Of a stretch of 64,000 nucleotides of DNA, positions 56,491 to 64,000 are shown piece by piece. Numbering within the stretch: position 1 is the stretch's first letter; the number at the start of each line of letters is the position of its first letter. This stretch comes from Ditylenchus dipsaci. Lineage: Eukaryota; Nematoda; Chromadorea; Rhabditida; Anguinidae. The position numbers and the translations under genes were made by a program. The notes under the pieces are model-generated. The model was not told where the DNA came from, did no database searches, and worked only from the letters and a program-made list of their open reading frames with translations. The stretch covers positions 124,001 through 188,000 of the forward strand of contig SADC01001380.1 in NCBI GenBank assembly GCA_004194705.1, in the 5' to 3' direction.

Positions 56491-56861
56491 AATTCTTTTG
56501 GAAATTTTTTTTTCCAAAATGGGTAAAACGTGTTTTGGACAAAACCTTGAAAATTTTCGATAAAGGTTTCTAGCCTTTTATTGCCCAAAGTAGTTTTCCT
56601 ATGCATAGAATCTAATGATTTGCTTTATTTGAAGGCTTTGTAAATACTCGTCAACTAGGAAATGGACCATTTTTTGGGGTATATATCCCCAAAACCTCAA
56701 ACTTTTCCATTTTCTATCTAAAGTGACCAGCTTTTAGCAGCCTTCCTATTTTTACTAGTGTATGCTAGCATGAAGAGTGGGCTATCATTCACAAAAAAGA
56801 AATGCTCAAATGATTTATAAAAATGAGAATAATAAGGCTCAGGAAAATCAAAGGTATGTAT

Positions 56862-56972
56862 CAGGGCTGCAGCCGGTTTTTTTTTAAAAACCAGAAGCAG
56901 AAAAACAGAAAAACGGTATTTTGCTAAAAAAAAAAAAAAGAAGCAGAAAAACAGAACCCGGCTGCAGCCCTG
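56862..56972. mobile_element. hAT-like short MITE
   Basis: Ends CAGGGCTGCAGCCGG and CCGGCTGCAGCCCTG; duplication GTATGTAT/GTATGTAC (7 of 8) at 56854-56861 and 56973-56980. AAGCAGAAAAACAG words inside. Confidence 0.85.
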
Positions 56973-57056
56973 GTATGTACCCATACCCTCATTCATACGG
57001 CTCTGTTTTACAGAGCTTTTTGATGATTTTCAATGGGTAGATTTTTACAAAAAAAA

Positions 57057-57712
57057 GGGTAAAACGGAATTTCGCAGCTAATTCTCGTAATTTTGCAGCT
57101 AATTCTCGTAATTTTGCAGCTAATTCTCGTAATTTTGCAGCTAATTCTCGTAATTTTGCAACAAATTCTTGTAATCATGCAGCAAATATGAGTGAATTTT
57201 GCGGGAATTCGAATTTCCTAGTCAAAAGATGACTTGGATCGCTCAGAATCCCAGCCCGGAGTGGTCAGAAGCCCCTGAAAGTTGGTTTTTCGGGGGTTTA
57301 CTAAAGCGGGGGGGGGGGGGGGTAAACTTTTTGCGAAAATTCGATTGGGCGGATCAGAATTCCGGTCCGATCGGCTTAATCGCTCAGAATTTCAGGTTTA
57401 TGACGGTTCGGAGTGGTTCAGGGCGGAATTCTGAGCGATTCAGCAGATCGGACCGGAATTCTGATCCGCCCAATCGAATTTTCGCAAAAAGTTTACCCCC
57501 CCCCCCTCTTTAGTAAACCCCAAAAACCAACGTTCAGGGATTCTGACCACTCCGGGCTGGGATTCTGAGCGATCCAAGTCATCTTTTGACTAGGAAATTC
57601 GAATTCCCGCAAAATTCACTCATATTTGCTGCAAGATTACAAGAATTTGCTGCAAAATTACGAGAATTAGCTGCAAAATTACGAGAATTAGCTGCAAAAT
57701 TCCGTTTTACCC
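57057..57712. mobile_element. Foldback/MULE-like element F, word AATTTTGCAGCTAATTCTCG
   Basis: Ends GGGTAAAACGGAATTTCGC and its mirror, flanked by eight A on both sides. Each arm tiles the 20-bp unit about five times. Core (TTGGATCGCTCAGAATCCCA; AATTCGATTGGGCGGATC) shared with D, E and G. Long G and C runs at 57308 and 57497. Confidence 0.92.
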
Positions 57713-57973
57713 AAAAAAAATTGTGAAAAATATTTTCTTTACGAGCCAACCAAATCGTTCCTATTACGTCATAAGAAGTTTTAAGTTGTATTGAGTTACC
57801 TTGTATGGAATTTCGACTGTAGTAAATTCAGCCTTAAAGGCATTAATTGAACCCTTTTTCATTAAAAAAAATCTTAACAACATTTGTCCAACACTTTGCA
57901 AATTCAAAATACAAAACAATGATAAAGCGCAATTTGCGAAAAAAATATTGAAGAAAGTAGCTGAATTTTTTGC

Positions 57974-58428
57974 TTATATAGGCTTGATCTTAAAGTGAAG
58001 CCCGATAAGCGAGAAGACCAAGCATTTTAGATCCTGGATAAGATAGTAGAAGGAGCGCAGACCATCTGGATCTTTACTTCCATTGACTTCTACTAAACAT
58101 CCAATCTTGCTGGTAGTGAAAGAGACGTGGTCACTCCCGAAAGGATCTCTAACTCCTGACGACCAACACGATCAGGCTCTGGCCAGTTGGCATCATCTTC
58201 CTGAAAATGTAAAAATGTGGGATTGACTTTAAAAATAACTTCTTCAGTGTGATGGAATTTCCCTACATTCATGATTTCAGAGTCCTCAATGATACGCTTC
58301 AGCTCCTCCATCACTAATTTGCCCACATACACCTCTGAAATAATAAAAAAAAAGTTATAAAAAGTTATAAATATTATAAAAATAACCTTTCCGGATAAGA
58401 GTGTCATTCTTGTAGTTGCTGTTGTTGG
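57974..58428 (-). CDS. mago: Mago nashi (exon junction complex core), 5' partial
   Basis: Mago pairs with Y14 in the exon junction complex, marks spliced mRNA in the nucleus and travels with it to the cytoplasm. Exons on the minus strand: 58428-58387 ([13 protein letters not shown]), 58334-58267 ([20 protein letters not shown]), 58200-57974 ([19 protein letters not shown], then [30 protein letters not shown] and the terminal GLHFKIKPI, stop). One base is missing near 58142 between QELEIL and GSDH; adding it restores the family frame up to the normal stop. The first exon, about 36 residues with the FYLRYYVGHKGKFG block, is not visible up to the right edge, so it lies beyond the window or in a gap. 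Residues are otherwise as expected of this very conserved protein. Confidence 0.95.
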
Positions 58429-58836
58429 CTGAAAATTAATACATTCGAAACTGGATAAACAGACACCCCCGATAAACGGACACCCTATGGTCACCCGATT
58501 TGGTCAAGTAAACGACATTTAGTGAAAAATGTACCCCGATTTCTGCCCCTGCTTTCTTCTGTACTAATTTTTCGACTTGGTTTCTATCAAAACTATACCT
58601 AAAATTAAATTCTAGGCCTTGTTTTGTTAGAAACCAAGTTGAAAAATCCGTACAGAAGTTGAATGATTAGGCATAAAAATTTGAATTGGCGGGAAACAAT
58701 TCAAAACAGGTGGCAATGGCCCTTTAAAGATTTCTTACTTCTAAAATTTTTGCTAGATTCTAGCGGTCATTTTTGAGTACCAAATGCTAACAACTCGAAA
58801 ATAAAAATTTTGCAAGCAAAATACATTCAATAAAAT

Positions 58837-59537
58837 TAGGGATGGCCATTTGGGCTATTGCGGGTTGCGGGCGGATTAAAAAAATTTTCTTGCGGGCCAC
58901 GCGTTTAATTGCGGGTAGAACGAAAAAACACTTTAACATAGTTAATTATTCAATCGAATGAGTGAAATATCTTTATACAACCATAACGACAAATGTGATC
59001 AATAACTGTAGTTAATCAACGGGAGAGCATTGTTCAAAAAGAGAATCATTCCCGCTGACGCATTCTTCTGTAGTGATAAACATCTCTAGCCGCCGAATAT
59101 AGCTGTTTGCTTTCAAACATCATAAAGTGTCCGCGTTTTTTCGACACACCCTGTAGAAGAAGCCGAATCATATTTCTTGCAATTGTGGACAAAAAAGGAT
59201 AGAGAATTTTTTTCTTTGCTCTGCTTCCAACTTTCGTAGGCGTGTAAAGAGTGAATGAAGTAAGTGATGATCAGAAGAGATAGATGCTGTTCTTCACGAT
59301 CAGATTCAAATTTCTCTATTATGACTCATGCTAGGGTACTTCAACAATTGATTTTATCCAGCGTTTGCTGAAAAATGTAATGCGGGGCAACCCGCGCGGG
59401 TTCTTCCCTCCGCGTGCGGGTTTGCGGGGCGGGTTCAAAAAAAAATTCCAACTGCGCGGCGCGGGCGGGTTTTCAAAAATTACCAAAATCGTGTGGGGCG
59501 GGTTACCCGCGTGGGTCCCGCCCCGCGACCATCCCTA
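58837..59537. mobile_element. hAT-like element, word GCGGGTTGCGGGC
   Basis: Ends TAGGGATGGCCATTTGGG and GCGACCATCCCTA. GC-rich GCGGGC words tile both arms around an AT-rich middle. Flanks AATAAAAT/ATAAAAAC do not match exactly. Confidence 0.78.
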
Positions 59538-60053
59538 ATAAAAACTACCAACAAAAACTATGATGATCGTTAAAATCAAAGTTATTAAATGAATCCGTAT
59601 CATGGTCATTTCATAACTTTGATTAAATCATTGTACCACTTTTTGCGTTGATATCGCCTCCAGGGCCCAGTTTCACTTAATACTCCTACATGCTCTACAA
59701 GAACGTGTAATAAAAAAATTCCGCGATAGGGTCCTCGAAATCACATCCCAGAGGGTACTTTGTAAGTGAAAAAATCTGCTAGCTATTCAAAGAAGCGAAA
59801 AAATGTCGTCAGTGGCCGAAAAAGCTTTACTTCAAGGGAGCATTTGAGACACCAAAAACGACGAGGACCACAAAAAATATCTAGAGTATTCTCTTACTTT
59901 AATAACAGTCTACAGGGTGTTTCAAGAAATGTGAGCACTTTTAAATGGTCTTAACTTTTTAAAGGGGCATGCTCACCTGTTTTACAATTTGTCCCGCTAA
60001 TTCAAAAAATTTTCCGAATCATTGAACTTCTATGCAGATTTTTCGGCGCTACT
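59538..60053. other. Repeat fragments
   Basis: Half of the 33206 element's outer arm (CTCTACAAGAACGTG near 59695) and a half piggyBac-like end TTTTTAAAGGGGCATGCTCA at about 59955, also seen at 58725 (mirror) and 62808. Confidence 0.45.
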
Positions 60054-60490
60054 GGCTTATACCCCCCCCAAAAACAGCTACTTTCTTATACCCCCCCCCA
60101 ATCCTCGGACCTACTGGCTTATACCCCCCCCCCCCAAAAATCAAGATTTTTGGGAGTGGTCAAAACATATTTTTAAGCAATAATTTCGCCATAAAAGGTC
60201 CAGAAAAGCAATTAAATAGGGTTCAAGGGCTGTATTGGGAGGGAAGGGACAAAACAGGGGCCACTTCTATAGTGCCTATAAGTACCAAAGAGTATTAATT
60301 CTCTAAGCGTTGAAGTCACTTTCAAACCCAGCCACTTGTGGTGCACGTAAAAGTATAAGGACTCGAAATGATCGGACCGATCAGCCGGGTGGATCTCGAT
60401 GGTTGTCGTGTAAATTTTGGACGGCTGAGCCTCTGGCTCGCAGCCCCAGGCCTGAAGAGGGGGGAACCCTTTTCGGTCGTAAAATCAAAG

Positions 60491-60778
60491 ATGTTGAACA
60501 TAGTTTTGAATACTGGGCCTACCGCATAAATAACTCTGGTATGCATGCTTTTTCATGCATCCAGAGTCGCTTTCGAGTGATTTGTGTCTAAGGTATGTGG
60601 GTGTGCGCATCTCAACTCCAAGCCCCCAAGCCCCCTGCGCCCCCGAAGGGGCGCAGGGGGCTTGAGAGTTAGAGATGCGCGCACGCACTTACCTTAGACA
60701 TGATTCGAGAAGTACACTTGATCATAAAATGCATATAGAGTCTATTTTTGCCACGGCCCGAGTTGAAAAACATGGTAA
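60491..60778 (+). repeat. Structured hairpin repeat, copy 6
   Basis: TTGAACATAGTTTTGAATAC start; inner stem TATGCATGCTTTTTCATGCA; central stem GCCCCCTGCGCCCC-GAAG-GGGGCGCAGGGGGC; end CACGGCCCGAGTTGAAAAAC. Confidence 0.88.
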
Positions 60779-61242
60779 AGCAGCTGAAAAAAAGTGGCCC
60801 CTATATTATTCCCTTCCCCTCCCAATACAGCCCATAATCCCTTTTAAATTGCTTTTCTAGCCTTTTTACGACAAAATTATTACTTAAAAATGATTTTTAG
60901 ATACTCTGAAAAAAATTGATTTTTTGGGGGGGGGGTATATGACAGGGCTTGACTTTACTTGACCCCCCCCCCCCACGGCTGACCCACTTTTGATGACAAT
61001 TTTGAAAAACCGATTGCATATTCGTGTTTCTCGACCCCGATTTAGGCGCGAATTTACCAGTCGTTTCCGGTAAAGTGAAAAAAATTTTTTGTCAAACCAC
61101 AGGGGGGGTATCATGGATTTAGTCAAAATTTGAAAAATTTGAATTCGCGCCTTTTGAATTTTGAAGGATTAAGGGCTGTATAGGGAGGGAAGGGAATAAA
61201 AGGGGGCCACTAATCACACAAGGGCCACTAACAAGAAGATGT

Positions 61243-61518
61243 TGAACATAGTTTTGAATACTGGGCCTACCGCATAAATAAACTCTAGTATGCATGCTTT
61301 TTCATGCATCCAGAGTCACTTCGAGTGATTTGTGTCTAAGGTATGTGGGTGTGCGCATCTCAACTCCAAGCCCCCTGCGCCCCCGAAGGGGGCGCAGGGG
61401 GCTTGAGAGTTAGAGATGCGCGCACTCACTTACCTTAGACATGATTCCGAGAAGTACTCTTGATCATGAAATGCATATAGAGGCTCTTTTTGCCACGGCT
61501 CAGTTAAAAAACATGGTA
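61243..61518 (+). repeat. Structured hairpin repeat, copy 7
   Basis: Almost identical to copy 6, with a GAAG-type loop in the central stem and end CACGGCTCAGTTAAAAAACA. One base is missing in ACTTCGAGTGA against the other copies. Confidence 0.88.
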
Positions 61519-62127
61519 AGACAGCCAGAATATACCAATATATGTTTTTTCTAACGTTCTGCCATAAAAGTGGCCCCTTTTATTCCCTTCCCCTCCCTAT
61601 ACAGCCCTTAATCCCTTCAAAATTCAAAAGGCGCGAATTCAAATTTTTCAAATTTTGACTAAAATCCATGATACCCCCCCTGTGGTTTGACAAAAAAATT
61701 TTTTTCACTTTACCGGAAACGACTGGTAAATTCGCGCCTAAATCGGGGTCGAGAAACACGAATATGCAATCGGTTTTTCAAAATTGTCATCAAAGTGGGT
61801 CAGCCGTGGGGGGGGGGGGGTCAAGTAAAGTGTTACCTATGACAGTAGGTCCGATTTTTGGGGGGGGGGGGTATAAGAAAGTAGCTTTTTGGGGGGGGGG
61901 GGGGGGGTATAAGCCAGTAGCGTCGGATTTTTACCTTTACTCTCACTCTTCATTGGACACACAACAAACCTTTCACTCTCACTCTGACCCTCACTCTCAT
62001 TTTCACTCTCAGTGTGTGTCCAAAGTCGGAGTGAGAGTGAAAGGCAGACGGATAGTGAGAGTGAATGGCAACTTTTTAAAGACTTGAAACTGAAAAAGAC
62101 TGGGATTTTTTCTAATTTTAAATTTAT

Positions 62128-62196
62128 TTCTGCACCCCGGATTCGAACCAGCGACCTCCCTTCTAAGTACGTAAGGCTCTGCACCAACCCCTCTCC
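62128..62196 (-). pseudogene. tRNA-like sequence
   Basis: Minus strand: GGTTGGTGCAGAGCC (D-arm-like), stem CCTT..AAGG, then GCTGGTTCGAATCCGG (B box). The acceptor stem is not convincing. It lies between GAGAGTGAAAG blocks. Confidence 0.45.
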
Positions 62197-62209
62197 TTAT
62201 TAGGACCGC

Positions 62210-62530
62210 CCAGAACTCACGTCGGAGTAGCCAATAGGCAGAAATAACTGAGTTTTTGGGGGTTTACTAAGGGGGGGGGGTAAACTTTTTGCGAAAATTC
62301 GATTGAGCGGGTCAGAATTCCAGTCCGATCGGCTTAATCGCCCAGAATTCCACACTAATCCACCCTGAACCATTCCAAACAAAAAATCTGGAATTCTGGG
62401 CAATTAAGCCGATCGGACTGGAAGTCTGATCCGCTCAATCGAATTTTTGCAAAAAGTTTACCGCCCCTTTTAGTAAACCCCCAAAACCAGTTATTTTTGC
62501 CTTTTGGCTACTCTAGATGTGGTTCTGAGC
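62210..62530. repeat. Core G: D/E/F-type core without word arms
   Basis: GACCGCCCAGAACTCAC...AATTCGATTGAGCGGGTCAG with mirror AATCGAATTTTTGCAAAAAG: the palindromic core shared with D, E and F, here flanked by unrelated GAGAGTG words and no tiled arms. Confidence 0.7.
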
Positions 62531-63091
62531 GATTCTATGGAGTGATGTAGAGGTTGCTGGTTTGAATATTCGAAAATTCTACTAATGGGATACACGAAAA
62601 TTGAGTGCAAGGGAGAGTGAAAGTGAGAATAAAAATAAGTGTCCGCTAATTGGACACACACTGAAAGTGAGAGTGAGAGGTAAAAATGTGAGTGAGAGTG
62701 AAAGGAAAAACCGCTAATTGGACACTAGGCTTAATAGAAAAAATACGATATATTTATAGAAATTCTTATCAAATTCTGAGTCGACCTGCCTTTACAGAAT
62801 GGCCTATTAAAGGGCATGCTTGCCTAAGGTAAAATTTGTCCCCGCCAATTCAAAAAAAAATTCCGAATAATTGAACTTCTGTACGTATTTTTCAACTTGG
62901 TTTCTAACAAAACTATACCTAAAATAAAATCTAGGCCTTGTTTTGTTAGAAACCAAGCCGAAAAATCGACGCTACTGGCTTATACCCCCCCCCCCCAAAA
63001 GCTACTTTCTTATACCCCCCCCCAAAAATCGGACCTACTGGCTTATACCCCACCCAAAAATCAATTTTTTCAGAGTATCTAAAAATCATTT
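62531..63091. other. Repeat fragments
   Basis: 62600-62730 carries GAGAGTGAAAGTGAG and GCTAATTGGACAC words that mirror 61930-62075. 62808 is a half AGGGCATGC end. 62890-62965 is a short hairpin (ACTTGGTTTCTAACAAAAC mirrored) also found at 58560-58660. Confidence 0.5.
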
Positions 63092-63095
63092 TTAA

Positions 63096-63984
63096 AGGAG
63101 CATGCTTTCCTGTTGATAAGTCAATTGTTGAAATTTGAATTCCCGGGGACAAATCATACACTATGGTTTTGGCACGAATTGTTTTTTGAATGCAAGCATT
63201 TTTTTATTTCAAATATTCCTTTTGAATACTGTAATTAAGTCAAACCCAGCAATTATGAGCACAGCAAAAAGTATGAGTACTTACTGAACCTGTAACATTT
63301 AGCCGGATCGGATCCCGAGGTTGAGCATGAGTCAGACCTCTTCGGAGCGTCATGGACTTCAAGTTTTGGATTTGCTGAGCCTTTGGCTCGGCCTTCAATC
63401 TGTGGGGAGTGTTACTGTGTGAAATGCGAATGCCGGAGCAAATGAAATACCACTGTTCATACCGAGTCTTATTGAATTTCTCGGTATTTTTTATGGAAGT
63501 TGGTGATGTCGCCAGTGTAACGATTTGTCAATGCTAAGGCGAGAGTTTTAGAGAATTCTGCCCTAATACCAAAATCTCTATCCAAATCTGTGTCCGTTTA
63601 AGTTGATCTTACCCACTAATCAGACCAAAAACAATTCTAAAGTCAAACCAAAGGCTTACTTACTGTCAGACCGAAAAAATTTGGAAGGCCGAGCCAAAGG
63701 CTCAGCAAATCCAAAACTTGAAGTCCATGACGCTCCAAAGAGGTCTGACTCATGCTCAACCTCGGATCCGATCCGGTTAAATGCTACAGGTTCAGTGAGT
63801 ACTCATACTTTTTGCTGTGCTCATAATTGCTGGGTTTGACTTAATTACAGTATTCAAAAGGAATATTTGAAATAAAAAAATGCTTGCATTCAAAAAACAA
63901 TTCGTGCCAAAACCATAGTGTAGGATTTTGTCCCCGGGAATTCAAATTTCAACAATTGACTTATCAACAGGAAAGCATGCTCCT
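63096..63984. mobile_element. piggyBac-like palindromic element (TTAA)
   Basis: TTAA at 63092-63095 and 63985-63988; ends AGGAGCATGCTTTCCTG and CAGGAAAGCATGCTCCT. Arms of about 310 bp, with GGATCGGATCCCGAGG near 63303 mirrored at 63760. The middle (63405-63600) is unique, with no transposase frame. Confidence 0.92.
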
Positions 63985-64000
63985 TTAAGTAATAATTTTG

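Larger units (their letters stand above)
60054..61930. repeat. Nested block bounded by CTACTGGCTTATACCCC
   Basis: GCGCTACTGGCTTATACCCC at 60048 is mirrored by GGGGTATAAGCCAGTAGCG at 61905; a single copy lies at 62972. Inner mirrored pairs: GGGAGGGAAGGGAC / TCCCTTCCCCTCCC and TTTACCGGAAACGACTGG at 61060 and 61710. It holds hairpin repeat copies 6 and 7. Many C/G runs of 8 to 15. Confidence 0.65.

Noticed and set aside
60322..60546. Minus frame over hairpin repeat copy 6
   Set aside because: It crosses the structured repeat and has no conserved residues; similar frames occur in other copies only because the DNA repeats.

Overview
The window is nuclear DNA of a nematode. It carries a cuticlin-type ZP-domain gene (a protein class expanded in nematodes), three other conserved genes cut into many short exons with TTTTAG/TTTCAG acceptors, and ATGs placed directly behind such acceptors as expected for spliced-leader trans-splicing. 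The DNA is AT-rich and most of it is not genic but packed with short palindromic transposons. I cannot name the species.

Genes, left to right: an NKCC-like SLC12 cation-chloride cotransporter (minus, 6203 to 546, 21 exons, 3' end beyond the left edge); a tRNA-Ala(UGC) at 6902-6973; a small gene of unknown function (minus, 8587 to 7458); a complete cuticlin (plus, 14639-25499, 10 exons, first intron 4.4 kb of transposons); a complete class I histone deacetylase of the HDAC1 type (minus, 38382 to 34962, 16 exons); the last three exons of mago nashi (minus, 58428 to 57974). These genes share no obvious pathway. A decayed MULE-type transposase (about 45.9-46.4 kb) and a LINE ORF1-like reading frame (54.5-55.3 kb) are mobile-element genes.

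The rest holds dozens of inverted-repeat elements in at least four groups, separated by end sequence and target duplication: hAT-like (ends TAGGG/CAGTG/TAGAG, 8-bp duplications), MULE/Foldback-like (ends GGG or GG, 8-9-bp duplications), Tc1-mariner/pogo-like (TA; ends CCGTATT or CAGTCAAC) and piggyBac-like (TTAA; ends AGGNNCATG). They are nested up to three deep, and two insertions can be read base by base against uninterrupted copies of the target repeat. A separate structured repeat with a long central hairpin occurs seven times.

The most unusual signal is the internal design of these elements. In many of them the inverted arms are tiled from one short word that is specific to that copy or small family, and the word appears in mirror form in the other arm, while the extreme ends and sometimes the centre are shared with copies carrying a different word. 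This recurs in several transposon superfamilies. One word-tiled element contains the MULE transposase remnant and has an 8-bp target duplication, which gives a plausible source for the Foldback-like set.

Caution on sequence quality: the cuticlin, the deacetylase and mago each need single missing bases to keep an otherwise conserved frame, often at runs of G. This looks like residual indel error in a long-read assembly more than gene death.
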